64,000 bases of DNA from positions 6,510,001 to 6,574,000 of the forward strand of contig NZ_CP107954.1 in assembly GCF_036067295.1 (NCBI RefSeq). The letters are read 5' to 3'. A program made the translations under genes and the position numbers. A model generated the notes under the pieces. It was not told the DNA's origin and made no database searches. It saw only the letters and a program-made list of their open reading frames with translations. The first letter of the stretch is position 1, and each line of letters opens with the position of its first letter. The DNA is from Kribbella sp. NBC_00382. GTDB lineage: Bacteria > Actinomycetota > Actinomycetes > Propionibacteriales > Kribbellaceae. Shown piece by piece: positions 33,348 to 44,013 of the stretch.

Positions 33348-36300
33348 CTAGCTCGCCACCTTTTCCAGACTCCAGCGCTGGCAGCTGCCGTACCAGTAGG
33401 TCCAGATCTGCACGGGTCCCTTGGTGCTCACACAGTCCCGCACCTCCAGCGCTCTGCCGGTGTCGAGCCGCAGGATGCTGTAGCTGCCGTCGTAGGCAGG
33501 TTCGATCCGCCAGAACTGGCATTCCGACGCGTCGGTCTCGATCGCGACCAGCTTGGCCGTCAGCGCCCTCGAACATCCCTCGGTCTGCAACGACGTTCCG
33601 GTACTCGGGTCAGTGACCCGGTAGACGTCGTCACCCAGCGGCTCGAGCCGCCACTTCTGGCACGGGCTGCTGTCGCCGAGCCAATCCCAGGTCCGCATCC
33701 CGAGCGACGGGCGGCAGTCCTGCATGTCGAGCACATAGGTGCTGGCCCGCGAAGTGATCTTGTACCGGCCACCGAGCTGCGGTGAGTTGTACGCGGCGCG
33801 CAGTACCCACTTCTGGTTGGCAGCCGACGCGGCCGTGCTGCACGGCATCTGCACCAGCTTGGCGCCGTTGGCCGTGCTGCTGCCCGCGATCCCCGCGCAC
33901 TTGCCACTGTGGGCGAAGCGAAGCTGGAGCACGGTGTCGTAGCTGCTGCCTTCCACGTACTCGAGCAGCACCTGCTGGTTCGCGCCGCCATGGCATTCGT
34001 GCTGCACGACCTGGGTGTTGTCGGCCGTCGAGCCCCAGTACATGTCGAGGCAGCGAGCCTTGTCGCTCGGTTGGCCGTTCGCATGCCCGACCTGTACCTC
34101 GTACTGATCGGTGCCGGCCACCGGGACCAGCCGGAACCGCTGACTCAGCGGGCCGTAGCAGTCCCAGTTCTGCAGCGGCGCCAGATCCTCGGCACTCTGC
34201 CCGGAGACGTCCATGCATTTGTTGCTGTGCTTGGCCACCAGTTCGTAGGTACGCAGCTCGAGGTCGAACTTCGGGCCGTTGCCCACCCCCACCTCGGGTT
34301 CGTGCCATTGCAGCGCCGGCGGCACGAACGCGGCACCGGTCGAGGTCAGCGTGTAGACGTCCTTGCCGCCGTCGGGCAGTGACGTGATCAGCGCGGCGTC
34401 CGCCTTGCCGTCCTTGTCGTAGTCGCCGACCTGCAGCGAGGTCTTCGCCGGCTCGAACTTGGTCTGGTCGCGCCAGCCCTCGCTCTTCGTCAACGCCGTA
34501 CCGGTCGAGCGGAAGATCGCCAGGGAGGTGTCGGTCGTCCCGTTCTCGTAGATGGCGACGACGTCGTCCAGTCCATCGCCGTCCACGTCCCCGACGACCG
34601 GATGCGACTTCTCCGCGCAGTACCCGCCGGCGCCACTGTCGTAGAGCTGCGTCGCCGGAGCGAACGCAGTACCGGTGGAGCGGTAGACGTCCACGACTGT
34701 GCGGCAGCCGCCAAGGTCCTTGAAGTCGACCAGGTCGGCCAGCTTGTCACCGTCCACGTCGGCGAGCAGCGGGGTGCTCTTGGCCCATTCACCCGAGTTC
34801 GCGGCGTTGGCCGACCACTGCACCGGAGTACCGAGGGAGGTACCGGGAAAGACCTGGGTGCTCCAGTTGCCGTTGCCGGAGTTGCGCTGCACGACGATGT
34901 CGCTGCGCCCGTCACCGGTCACGTCACCGGCCATCGCCCGGTTGGTGTTGATGGTCCAGGTGGAGTCGGTACTACGCCACACGACGTTCGACTGGGCGTC
35001 GTACCGGTTGCCGTCCGACTTGAGCAGGTACAGCCCTTCGTTGCGTCCGGCCTCGTCGCGGAACAGCGCGACGTCGGCCCGCCCGTCCTTGTCGAAATCA
35101 CCTTGGACGCCGCGGGTGCGGGACAACGCGAAGCCACCGAAGTCACCGGAGTCCCAGGCCAGTACGCCGTTGTTCAGGCCCGCGTTCCCCGTCTTGGCGG
35201 TGACGTTCCAGACCGCCGTCCGGCCGTTGCCCTGGTCGAACAGGGCAGTGATGTCGGCCTTGCCGTCACCGTTCACATCGCCGCGGACAGCCGGTACCGG
35301 AGTCGGATTGGCCTTCGCGATCAGCGTCCACGGTTCGGGCGTGACCGGTCCGGGGTTACCCGCGCGGTCGATCGCCCGGACCCACAGCTTCTTCGTCGGT
35401 ACCGGCGTCGGCCACACGCTCAGTGGCAGGGTCGCGGTGCCGTCGGCGGCGGCCTTCACCCGCAGCGTCACCTTCTCCGGCTGGAAACCGTAGAGGTACT
35501 CCGCGACGTCGGTGTCCCCGGCGGCCGGCGACAGCTTGATCACGCCGGTCGTGCGCGCGGCGATACCGGCCACCTTGTCGGGGAAGTCGGTCGAGGCCAG
35601 CGCCGGCAGCCCGGGCGGCGTCGAGTCGATCCGGAAGTAGCACTTCGGGCTGGCCGGGCCGAACTCGGCGCCGTCGTCGGCGATCCGGTCGTCGGACCGG
35701 GCCGTGTAGTAGTAGGTGACCTCGCCGGCGAGCTTGCCCGCGGGGACCGGCGACCAGCCGAAGGCGGCACCTGAGCCGGTCAGGGCGGAGTCGAGCGAGT
35801 AGACCAGCGAGTTGTCGGACGCCTTGTGGAACTCCAGCCGGGTGTAGACGTTGTCGTTGTCGGGGTCACTGGCGACCGCGGAGAAGGACGGCTGGCTGGT
35901 GTTGGCGATCACCGGATCGCTCGCTGTGCCACACGGACGCGGCCGGCTGAAGTTCACCTTGGTGGGCATCCGCGGCACGTTGTTGTAGGTGACGACGATC
36001 GCAGCGGTCTCACCGCGGAACCTCTTCCACTGGGCTCCACCGTTGCCGGACTCGTCCGGCGCCTTCAGGCCGAGGGTGATCGAGGACGCGCGCTGGTCGG
36101 CCGCTGTCTGCACCACCGACTTCAGCGCGCCGCCGTCGAATCCGAGTGCCTGGTCCGGCTGCCCACCGTTGGTCCAGGCGTTGCCGGAGGCGTTGGCGAG
36201 GTACTGCTGCCAGTGCACGCCGGTGTTGTTCCAGGTGATGGCCTGGCTGCGGCTGATCGGAGCCAGCTTCCACAGGTCCACCTGCGTCGGGCTACCGGTC

Positions 36301-37451
36301 GGCGTGTGATCGAGAGTGATCGTGAACCGCGCGCTGATCACCCTTGAGCCGGCGATCCCGGCGGTGCCGAGCTGGAACATCGAGCGGTACATGTTGCCCG
36401 AGTTGTCCCACGCCCAGCCGACCTTGGCGCCTTCACCGCGGTCGTAGTCCCAGTACGACTGGTCGGGGAAGAGCCGGTTGACGTGCGTCCACATGTCACC
36501 GACCGACCCGGTCCACGAGGGGTCGATATAGACCGGGAAGCGGGTCTGCGCACCGGCCAGCAGTGCCTGGTTGGGCGTGACCACCAGGTCGCCGGCATCG
36601 AGCTTGGCCGGCAGCGATGCGTGGTGTGAGTCCTGCGAGCCGTCGCCCGACGCGGCGGCCTGCTTGCCCGCAGCCGAGGCGGGACTGTCCCACATCACCG
36701 GGCTGCCTGCCGTGAAGACCGTCGTGCCCTTGGCATCGGTCGCGACCGTGGTGCCGTCGGACTTGGTCGCGATCGTCACCCCGGTACCGGCGAGCGGGAA
36801 CCGCAGGGTCCGCAGGGCCGGGTTCTTCGCAGCTTCCGGCGTCTTCACGACCAGCACCTGGGCGAAGCTGTCGGACTCGGCGCGGATCTTCAGGTCCACG
36901 CCGGGCAGGACATCGGGGTAGGTCGCGACGTTCTTGTCGAGCACTGGCCGGGGGAGGGCGGCCGGCCAGCTCATCCGGACCTGGGTCTTTTTGTTGCCCA
37001 GTACAACCAATGGCGTGTCGTCGCCGCCACCGGACAGGGTCAGCGGGGTGACGGTCGCGCCCGGTCGGACCAGCCCGTCGGAGCCGACGGCGAGGGTGGT
37101 GTCGATCGGCGCCCAGCCGGTGCCCTTGCGGGCGCGGACGGGTTCGGCGTACTGGGTCAGCGTGTGGTTGCCGTCGGGCTGGACGAACAGGTCGGCGGTC
37201 TCGCTGCGCTCGTCGACGAGCTCGACCGGCCTCCCGGTACGCCGCGCTTCCGCGGCCGGCCCCACGTCGGCGGCCGCGGCCGGATCCACCACGGCCTGCG
37301 CGCCCGCCGCGGAATCGGCGTCCGCACTGGGTTGAACCCCTGCCGGTGGTAGCTCGGTCAGGGGACTCGCGGTCGCCGGACCGACGCTCCAGGGGACGAG
37401 CGCCAGGGTGGCCAGCAAGGCCGGCCAGACGGCATGACGAGATGGTCGCAC
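33348..37451 (-). CDS. Giant secreted FG-GAP/ricin-lectin protein, partner of the RHS protein
   Basis: Exported protein of 1367 aa, GTG start with GGAGAA upstream. Signal peptide (about 1-28); an N-terminal region shared with actinobacterial secreted wall proteins (RTGRPVELVDERSE, GTGWAPIDTTL); a DNRLRE/CBM96-like beta domain (about 320-500); fibronectin-like segments (about 500-720); five or six FG-GAP/VCBS repeats with Ca-binding signatures such as GDVNGDGKADI, GDFDKDGRADV and GDVDGDGLDDV (about 727-1015); then two ricin-B-like lectin units rich in Cys and QxW-type motifs (CQKWRLEPL, CQRWSLEKV; about 1070-1367). It likely binds glycans at the surface. Divergent from the RHS gene, 181 bases apart, suggesting joint action. 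Confidence 0.85.
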   Translation of the reverse strand: MRPSRHAVWPALLATLALVPWSVGPATASPLTELPPAGVQPSADADSAAGAQAVVDPAAAADVGPAAEARRTGRPVELVDERSETADLFVQPDGNHTLTQYAEPVRARKGTGWAPIDTTLAVGSDGLVRPGATVTPLTLSGGGDDTPLVVLGNKKTQVRMSWPAALPRPVLDKNVATYPDVLPGVDLKIRAESDSFAQVLVVKTPEAAKNPALRTLRFPLAGTGVTIATKSDGTTVATDAKGTTVFTAGSPVMWDSPASAAGKQAAASGDGSQDSHHASLPAKLDAGDLVVTPNQALLAGAQTRFPVYIDPSWTGSVGDMWTHVNRLFPDQSYWDYDRGEGAKVGWAWDNSGNMYRSMFQLGTAGIAGSRVISARFTITLDHTPTGSPTQVDLWKLAPISRSQAITWNNTGVHWQQYLANASGNAWTNGGQPDQALGFDGGALKSVVQTAADQRASSITLGLKAPDESGNGGAQWKRFRGETAAIVVTYNNVPRMPTKVNFSRPRPCGTASDPVIANTSQPSFSAVASDPDNDNVYTRLEFHKASDNSLVYSLDSALTGSGAAFGWSPVPAGKLAGEVTYYYTARSDDRIADDGAEFGPASPKCYFRIDSTPPGLPALASTDFPDKVAGIAARTTGVIKLSPAAGDTDVAEYLYGFQPEKVTLRVKAAADGTATLPLSVWPTPVPTKKLWVRAIDRAGNPGPVTPEPWTLIAKANPTPVPAVRGDVNGDGKADITALFDQGNGRTAVWNVTAKTGNAGLNNGVLAWDSGDFGGFALSRTRGVQGDFDKDGRADVALFRDEAGRNEGLYLLKSDGNRYDAQSNVVWRSTDSTWTINTNRAMAGDVTGDGRSDIVVQRNSGNGNWSTQVFPGTSLGTPVQWSANAANSGEWAKSTPLLADVDGDKLADLVDFKDLGGCRTVVDVYRSTGTAFAPATQLYDSGAGGYCAEKSHPVVGDVDGDGLDDVVAIYENGTTDTSLAIFRSTGTALTKSEGWRDQTKFEPAKTSLQVGDYDKDGKADAALITSLPDGGKDVYTLTSTGAAFVPPALQWHEPEVGVGNGPKFDLELRTYELVAKHSNKCMDVSGQSAEDLAPLQNWDCYGPLSQRFRLVPVAGTDQYEVQVGHANGQPSDKARCLDMYWGSTADNTQVVQHECHGGANQQVLLEYVEGSSYDTVLQLRFAHSGKCAGIAGSSTANGAKLVQMPCSTAASAANQKWVLRAAYNSPQLGGRYKITSRASTYVLDMQDCRPSLGMRTWDWLGDSSPCQKWRLEPLGDDVYRVTDPSTGTSLQTEGCSRALTAKLVAIETDASECQFWRIEPAYDGSYSILRLDTGRALEVRDCVSTKGPVQIWTYWYGSCQRWSLEKVAS

Positions 37452-37632
37452 GATGGTTCTCCGATGGCTCGCGGGTCCCGAACGGCGTTGACGGTGTCAC
37501 GCCGGCCGCCGCCGCAACATCCATTTGAAGACGGTCGAAAAGGGCATTCGGCGCTGATGGAATTGATTGCGGACCAGACCGGCCACCGGTCGACTGTGCG
37601 GGCCCATGTCCCTCCGCCCATGCGAGGAAACG

Positions 37633-40600
37633 ATGTCCTCACCCCGGTCCAGTACGTCTCGATGGCGAGCCGCGTTGTCCGGCGCGCTCGCGCTCAGCCT
37701 GTTCGTCTCGATGCCGCAGCTGCAGGCGAGCGCCGCGCCGGACAAACCCAAGCCGATCCCGCACCGGTCCGCCCGGGAGAAGTCCGTCCCGGTCAGCGAG
37801 GTGAAGACCAAGACCGGTGCCCCCGACAACGATGCGGCGCGTGCGGTGAGCAGCGCGCCGTCGGTCGCCTGGCCGACGGCAGGCCGCGCCGAGATCGCCT
37901 TGCCTGCGGCGAAGTCCACCGCCACGGCCAGCTGGAGCGACGTGCTGGCGGGCCGCCCGACGAAGACCGTGCTGGGCCCGGCCGCGAAGGCGGGCACCCT
38001 CCCCATCGCTGTCGGCCCGAGCAGCACCGCCAACCGTGTCGCCGCTGCTTCCAAGAGCAGCTCCGCCGCTGATCACCTCGTCGCCGCGAACACCCCGGCC
38101 CGCGTAGAGGTCGCTGTCCAAGGGCGCGTCGGCAACGAGCTTCGCTTCGGCGTTCGGCGTACCGACGGCAAGACCGCGTCCGGCCTGGTCTCCGTCCGGG
38201 TCGACTACAAGTCCTTCCAGAACGCCTTCGGTGGCGACTACAACACCCGCCTCAAGCTGTTCCGGGTACCGGCCTGCGCCGCCAAAACCCCGGCCGCGCC
38301 GGCCTGTGCCGCCACCCCGGTGGCCACCCGCAACGACGGCTCCGGCGAACTGTCCGGCGAGCTGCCGGTCACTGCTGCTAACCAGACCCTCGCCGTCCGC
38401 GCGACCGCGGCCGGTTCGGCCGGCGACTCGACCGTCACGTCGCTGAACGAGACCGCGACCTGGCAGGTCGGCGGCTCGTCCGGAGACTTCACCTGGAACT
38501 ATCCGATGGCGGTCCCGCCGAGCCTCGGCGGACCGAAACCGGACCTCGCCCTCACCTACTCGTCGGGCAGCCTCGACGGCCGAACCACCGCGGCCAACAG
38601 CCAGTCCTCCTGGGTCGGCGCCGGCTTCGAGCTCGCACCGGGCGGCTCGATCGAGCGCCGGTACGCCTCCTGCGGCGTGAAGTCCGAGCAGACCGGCAAC
38701 AACGGCACGTCCATCACCGGTGACCTGTGCTGGGCCACCGACAAGAACGGCGCGCTGCTCGACAACGCGACCTTCACCCTGAACGGCTCGGGCGGCGAAC
38801 TCATCCGCGACGACGCCACCGGCACCTGGCACCCCCGCAACGACGACGGCATCACCGTCGAGCGGCTGACCGGCAAGGACAACCCCGACCTCGGTCCGGC
38901 CACCGGCCCCGGCGCGAAGGGCGAGGCCTGGGTGCTGACCGACAAGAACGGCACCAAGTTCTACTTCGGCCTCAACAAGCTGCCGACCACGACCGAGGCG
39001 ACCAACTCGGTCTGGACCGTCCCGGTCTTCGGCAACCACGCCGGCGAGCCGTGCAACGCGGCCACCTTCGCCGCGTCGTACTGCGACCAGGCGTACAAGT
39101 GGAACCTGGACTACGTGGTCGATGCCCACGGCAACTCGATGTCGTACTTCTACGACCTCGAGTCCAACCGGTACGGCCGCAACGGCAACGGCAAGCTGAC
39201 CAGCTCCTACACCCGTGCGGGCAACATCAAGCGGATCGACTACGGCCAGCGCGAAGGCGACACGGCCTCGAAGACCGTTGCCCGGGTCAACTTCGTGACC
39301 GCCGACCGCTGCTACAAGACCAGCGGCTGCGTGGCCGCCGACTACCCGGACACGCCCCTGGACCAGGAGTGCACCAGTACCACCGACTGCGGCACCCGGA
39401 TCTACCCGACGTTCTGGACCAAGAAGCGACTCGCCTCGGTCACCACCGAGGTTTTGCGCGGTACCGCTTTCGCGCCGGTCAACCGATGGTCACCCCGGTT
39501 CACCTACCAGAACCCCGGTGACGGCCGCCAGCCGCTGCTGTGGCTGGACGGCATCACCAACACCGGCCTGGTCGGCGGTACCAAGGCGATGCCGGAGATG
39601 ACGTTCGCCGGCATCATGCTGGCCAACCGGGTGGTCGGCACCGACGGCATCCCGGCGATGAACTGGCCACGGATCAAGACCATCACCTACGGCACCGGCG
39701 GTCAGGTCGTGGTCGGCTACAAGAACCCCGACTGCAGCCTGCCGGGCAACGTGCCGGCTCCGGACGAGAACGGCAAGCGGTGCCACCCGATCAAGTGGAC
39801 GCCGGAAGGGCAGGCCGAGCGGCAGGACTGGTTCGGCAAGTACGTCGTCGAAGAGGTCACCGAGTCCGACCTGACCACCGGCACGATTCCGGTCGTCACC
39901 AAGGTCGAGTACCTGACTCCGCCGGCCTGGCGTCACGACGAGGAGGACGGTCTGGTCGAGGTCGGCCGCAAGACCTGGTCGCAGTGGCGCGGCTACGAGC
40001 GCGTCCGGGTGACCAAGGGCGACGGCACCGTGACCCCGACCATTACCGAGAACACCTATTTCCGTGGGATGGACGGCGACAAGCGAGCCGACGACACCAC
40101 GAAGACGGTCAAGGTGAAGGACTCGACGGGGGTCGAGGTCACCGACAACAACGCGCTCGCGGGCATGTTGCGCGAGTCGTCGACGATGCACGACGGCAAG
40201 ATCGCCGACCGTTCCATCACCGACCCGTGGCTGTCCGGCGCGACCGCGACCAGGAACCGCTCCTGGGGTACGACGCAGTCGTTCAAGGTGCTCGAGAAGG
40301 GCGTCCGGCAGGACAAGGCCGGCCCGACCGGGACGTACCAGACCACCGGGAGCCAGAACGAGTACGACGCGACCGGCAAGCTGCTGTGGACCAACGACAG
40401 CAAGGACGTGACCGACACCACCGACGACACCTGCACGCGTTTCGAGTACTTCACCAACCCCGCCAAGGGCCTGGCCGAACTACCGACCCGCAAGCAGACC
40501 GTGGGCGTCGCCTGCGACAAGCCGTGGTCCAAGACCGATGTGCTGTCGGACGGGAAGACGAGCTACAACTCGGTCGGCGACACGACCAAGACCGAGCGGC

Positions 40601-43600
40601 TGACCGGATTCGACTCTGCCGGCGCACCGCAGTACCAGACGCTGGGCACCTCGACCTTCGACTCGTTCGGCCGGGTGCGGACCGCTCAGGACGCGGCCGG
40701 CGCCACGACGAAGGTCGACTACACCCCGGCCACCGGCGGGCCGGTCACCGAGACGAAGACCACCCAGCCCAACGGTCAGACCAGCCAGACGTTCGTCGAC
40801 CCCGCCTGGGGCGAAGAGGTCGCCGTCGTCGACCCGGCAGCCCGCCGGACCGACAGCATCCGCGACCCGCTCGGCCGCGTACTGCGGACCTACCTCCCCG
40901 GCCGGGCCCGCAACGCGACCGCCAACGTCGAGTACAGCTACGGCATGGACCCGCTCAAGCCGGGAGTCGTCACCACCAAGACGCTTCAGGCCGACGGCAC
41001 CATCGAGGTCAGCTACGACCTGACCGACGGTCTGATGCGCAAGCGGCAGACCCAGAAGGCCTCACCCGACGGCGTCGGCCGGGTCATCACCGACTACCAC
41101 TACGACTCGCGCGGCCTGCTGGTGAAGGAGAACGGCCCGTACTACAACGAGGCACCGCCGGTCGGTGACCAGGTCGTCCTGCCGGACAACGACAGCGTCG
41201 TACCGACCCAGAAGATCACCGACTACGACGACCAGGAACTGCCGAAGACCGAGACCGCCAAGTCGTTCGGCCAGGTCCTGTCCCAGACGACCCACGCGGT
41301 CGCGGCCGGGATCGAGACCATCGACCCGCCGAAGGGTGAGCAGGCGACGACCAAGCTGACCGACGAGCAGGGCCGGCTGGTCGAGCTGCGCAAGTACGCC
41401 GGTGACACCCCGACCGGCAGCTACGACGCCACGAAGTACACGTACCACGAGGCCGGGCAGCTCGCCACGGTCACCGATCCGGCCGGCAACGTCTGGCGCT
41501 ACGAGTACGACCTGCTCGGCCACAAGATCAAGGACGTCGACCCCGACAAGGGCACCACGACCTTCACCTACAACGAGCTCGACCAGCAGACCTCGACCAC
41601 CGATGCCAAGGGCAACACGCTGACCTTCAAGTACGACGGATCCGGCCGCCGGACCGCCGTGTACGACGGCAGCGCCCTGGTCAGCGAGTGGAAGTACGAC
41701 ACCATCAAGGCCGGATCGCTGACCAGCTCGACCCGGTACGTCGACGGCAACCCCTACACGATCCGCTACACCGGGTACGACGACGCCGGTCACCCGACCG
41801 GGACCGAGGTGGTCGTCCCACCCTCGGAGGGCAAGCTGGCCGGCACCTACCCGGTCGCGATGACGTACGCCGACGACGGCCAGCAGAAGACTGTCACGCT
41901 GCCCGGTCTCGGTGGGCTGCCCGCGGAGACGCTGACGACGGAGTACAACGAGCACAACATGCCGGTCTCGCTGACCGGCGCCGATCAGTACGTCAGCTTC
42001 GCCGAGTACTCGCCGTACAAGGAGACCCGGTCGATCGCGATGGCCGCGAGCAACGGGAACTGGGCGCAACTGCAGTACGACTACGAGGACGGCACCCGCC
42101 GGCTCAGCCGGGCCGGAGTACTGACCGCCAACGAAGAGGTCGCCGACGTCAGGTATAGCTACGACCAGGCCGGCAACGTCACCAAGATCTCCGACAAGCC
42201 GGCCGCCTCCAGCGGTGAGACCACCGACACCCAGTGCTTCGGGTACGACGGTTACCGCCGTCTCACCCAGGCCTGGACGCCGACCGACGGGGACTGCGCC
42301 GCGGCGCCCGCGAAGGACAAGCTCGGTGGCCCGGCGCCGTACTGGCACAGCTGGACCTTCGACGTCACTGGCAACCGCAAGACCGAGAAGCGCACCACCG
42401 CTGCCGGTGACACGATCAGCACCTACACCTATCCGGACGCGGGGCAGGCTCGCCCGCACGCGGTCAGCAAGGTCGTCACCACCGGACCGGGCGTGAACAA
42501 GACCGAGAACTTCGGGTACGACGAGAACGGCAGCCTGATCAGCCGGACCGGTCAGACCTTCGACTGGAGCAAGGACGGCAAGCTGGCCGAGACGGTCGCC
42601 AACGGGAAGAAGACGGCGTACGTGAACGATGCCGACGGCAACCGGCTGATCCGCCGCGACGCCAAGGGCACCACCTTGTACCTGGGCCAGACCGAGCTGC
42701 TGCTCGGTACGAACCAGACCCTGCTGGGCACCCGGTACTACACCTTCGGCCAGCAGACCGTCGCGGTCAGGCACGCAGCCGAGCTGACCTGGACGGCCAC
42801 CAACCACCAGGGCTCGGTCAACCTGACCATCAACCCGACCGACCTCACGGTGCAGCGCAAGCGCCTCACGCCGTACGGCGAAGTGCGTGGAGCGACCCCG
42901 ACCGCGTGGCCCGGCGAGCGCGGCTTCGTCGGCGGCACCGAGGACTCCGATGCGGGGCTGGTGCATCTGGGGGCCCGCGAGTACGACCCCGGGCTGGGCA
43001 AGTTCATCTCGGTCGACCCGGTGGTGGATTTCGAGGATCCGCAGCAGCTGAACGCCTACGCGTACGCCAACAACAGTCCGGTGACGTTCAGCGACGCTGA
43101 CGGGCAGCGGTACGTGACCGAGACGGTGACCACCTACAAGACCATCCTCAAGGTGATCATCAAGAAGATCGTCGAGTACCGCAAAGAGGTGATCAAGCTG
43201 CACATCCGCAGCCTGGTCTCGACGGCGATGATCGCGATGGCGGTCGCCACCGGGCACTACGCGCTGGCCGCGATGCTGTCGGCCCAGACGGTCGTCTACC
43301 GGGTCCAGATCAAACGCATCGAGCGCTACATCAGGGTGCTGACCAAACAGGTGATCCGGATCGTGAAGCGGATCCAGCGCTACGTCGGCCCGGACGAGAA
43401 GGCCAGCCTGGCCGAGCTGCTGAAGCAGGCCACCGCGTTGTCGGACTCCTCCAAGGGCTCGAACAGCATGTGGCAGGCGATCGCCCAGACAGCAGCCTTC
43501 GCCAACGCCAGCCGCAACTGGCTGATCGCCGCCAAGATGCTGGACGAAGCCCCGAAGGGCGGTGGTGGCGGCTCCAGCGGCGGCAGCACCGACCCCAACG

Positions 43601-44004
43601 ATCCGTCCTTCCACGGTGGCAACAACGATCCCGGCGATGAGTCGTGGCTGAAGTTCGGCATCATCGGTGGCGTCGGCGGGGCGTTCGCCGGCGCCGGCGG
43701 CGCGGTGATCTGCGCGATGCTGCCGCCCTGTACCGGCGCGGCGCTGATCGCAGCCCTGGTCGTCGGACCCACCTTCGGCTTCGCGGGTCTGGCCGGCGGG
43801 ACCGCGATCTGGAACGACACGAACACCGGAAAGGAGAGTCCGAACCGCCTAGTCATGCCGAGGTACCCGTTCGGACCGGAGTATGCGGCCGGGGTGATGA
43901 AGTGGTGGCACGACCACAACACCGCGCCGGACCTTCCGGACAACCATGCGCCGATTCCGTGTGGTGTCTACGCGATGGGAGCCGGCAGCAGTAGCGGCTG
44001 CTGA
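37633..44004 (+). CDS. Secreted RHS/YD-repeat protein with novel C-terminal tail
   Basis: Exported protein of 2123 aa. ATG 37633 follows GAGGAAA and starts a clear signal peptide (SGALALSLFVSMPQLQASA); starts further upstream lack one. An N-terminal beta region leads to a SpvB/TcaC-like block (FTWNYPMAVPPSLGGPKPDL, about 286). YD repeats (YDLLGHKIKDVDPDKGTTT and similar) fill about 1080-1690 and form the RHS shell. The core ends with HLGAREYDPGLGKFISVDP (about 1780-1797) and NAYAYANNSPVTFSDADGQ. The last ~297 residues are unlike known toxins: basic helices (VIKKIVEYRKEVIK), a Gly/Ser linker, a glycine-zipper membrane hairpin (about 2006-2059) and a Cys-ending tail. No immunity gene follows on this strand. 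Confidence 0.9.
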   Translation: MSSPRSSTSRWRAALSGALALSLFVSMPQLQASAAPDKPKPIPHRSAREKSVPVSEVKTKTGAPDNDAARAVSSAPSVAWPTAGRAEIALPAAKSTATASWSDVLAGRPTKTVLGPAAKAGTLPIAVGPSSTANRVAAASKSSSAADHLVAANTPARVEVAVQGRVGNELRFGVRRTDGKTASGLVSVRVDYKSFQNAFGGDYNTRLKLFRVPACAAKTPAAPACAATPVATRNDGSGELSGELPVTAANQTLAVRATAAGSAGDSTVTSLNETATWQVGGSSGDFTWNYPMAVPPSLGGPKPDLALTYSSGSLDGRTTAANSQSSWVGAGFELAPGGSIERRYASCGVKSEQTGNNGTSITGDLCWATDKNGALLDNATFTLNGSGGELIRDDATGTWHPRNDDGITVERLTGKDNPDLGPATGPGAKGEAWVLTDKNGTKFYFGLNKLPTTTEATNSVWTVPVFGNHAGEPCNAATFAASYCDQAYKWNLDYVVDAHGNSMSYFYDLESNRYGRNGNGKLTSSYTRAGNIKRIDYGQREGDTASKTVARVNFVTADRCYKTSGCVAADYPDTPLDQECTSTTDCGTRIYPTFWTKKRLASVTTEVLRGTAFAPVNRWSPRFTYQNPGDGRQPLLWLDGITNTGLVGGTKAMPEMTFAGIMLANRVVGTDGIPAMNWPRIKTITYGTGGQVVVGYKNPDCSLPGNVPAPDENGKRCHPIKWTPEGQAERQDWFGKYVVEEVTESDLTTGTIPVVTKVEYLTPPAWRHDEEDGLVEVGRKTWSQWRGYERVRVTKGDGTVTPTITENTYFRGMDGDKRADDTTKTVKVKDSTGVEVTDNNALAGMLRESSTMHDGKIADRSITDPWLSGATATRNRSWGTTQSFKVLEKGVRQDKAGPTGTYQTTGSQNEYDATGKLLWTNDSKDVTDTTDDTCTRFEYFTNPAKGLAELPTRKQTVGVACDKPWSKTDVLSDGKTSYNSVGDTTKTERLTGFDSAGAPQYQTLGTSTFDSFGRVRTAQDAAGATTKVDYTPATGGPVTETKTTQPNGQTSQTFVDPAWGEEVAVVDPAARRTDSIRDPLGRVLRTYLPGRARNATANVEYSYGMDPLKPGVVTTKTLQADGTIEVSYDLTDGLMRKRQTQKASPDGVGRVITDYHYDSRGLLVKENGPYYNEAPPVGDQVVLPDNDSVVPTQKITDYDDQELPKTETAKSFGQVLSQTTHAVAAGIETIDPPKGEQATTKLTDEQGRLVELRKYAGDTPTGSYDATKYTYHEAGQLATVTDPAGNVWRYEYDLLGHKIKDVDPDKGTTTFTYNELDQQTSTTDAKGNTLTFKYDGSGRRTAVYDGSALVSEWKYDTIKAGSLTSSTRYVDGNPYTIRYTGYDDAGHPTGTEVVVPPSEGKLAGTYPVAMTYADDGQQKTVTLPGLGGLPAETLTTEYNEHNMPVSLTGADQYVSFAEYSPYKETRSIAMAASNGNWAQLQYDYEDGTRRLSRAGVLTANEEVADVRYSYDQAGNVTKISDKPAASSGETTDTQCFGYDGYRRLTQAWTPTDGDCAAAPAKDKLGGPAPYWHSWTFDVTGNRKTEKRTTAAGDTISTYTYPDAGQARPHAVSKVVTTGPGVNKTENFGYDENGSLISRTGQTFDWSKDGKLAETVANGKKTAYVNDADGNRLIRRDAKGTTLYLGQTELLLGTNQTLLGTRYYTFGQQTVAVRHAAELTWTATNHQGSVNLTINPTDLTVQRKRLTPYGEVRGATPTAWPGERGFVGGTEDSDAGLVHLGAREYDPGLGKFISVDPVVDFEDPQQLNAYAYANNSPVTFSDADGQRYVTETVTTYKTILKVIIKKIVEYRKEVIKLHIRSLVSTAMIAMAVATGHYALAAMLSAQTVVYRVQIKRIERYIRVLTKQVIRIVKRIQRYVGPDEKASLAELLKQATALSDSSKGSNSMWQAIAQTAAFANASRNWLIAAKMLDEAPKGGGGGSSGGSTDPNDPSFHGGNNDPGDESWLKFGIIGGVGGAFAGAGGAVICAMLPPCTGAALIAALVVGPTFGFAGLAGGTAIWNDTNTGKESPNRLVMPRYPFGPEYAAGVMKWWHDHNTAPDLPDNHAPIPCGVYAMGAGSSSGC

Positions 44005-44013
44005 GAGCGGACG

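Noticed and set aside
41062..43614. 850-codon open frame antisense to the RHS gene
   Set aside because: Shadow of the GC-rich third positions of the RHS gene; composition is Val/Gly/Arg/Asp-rich low complexity with no domain.
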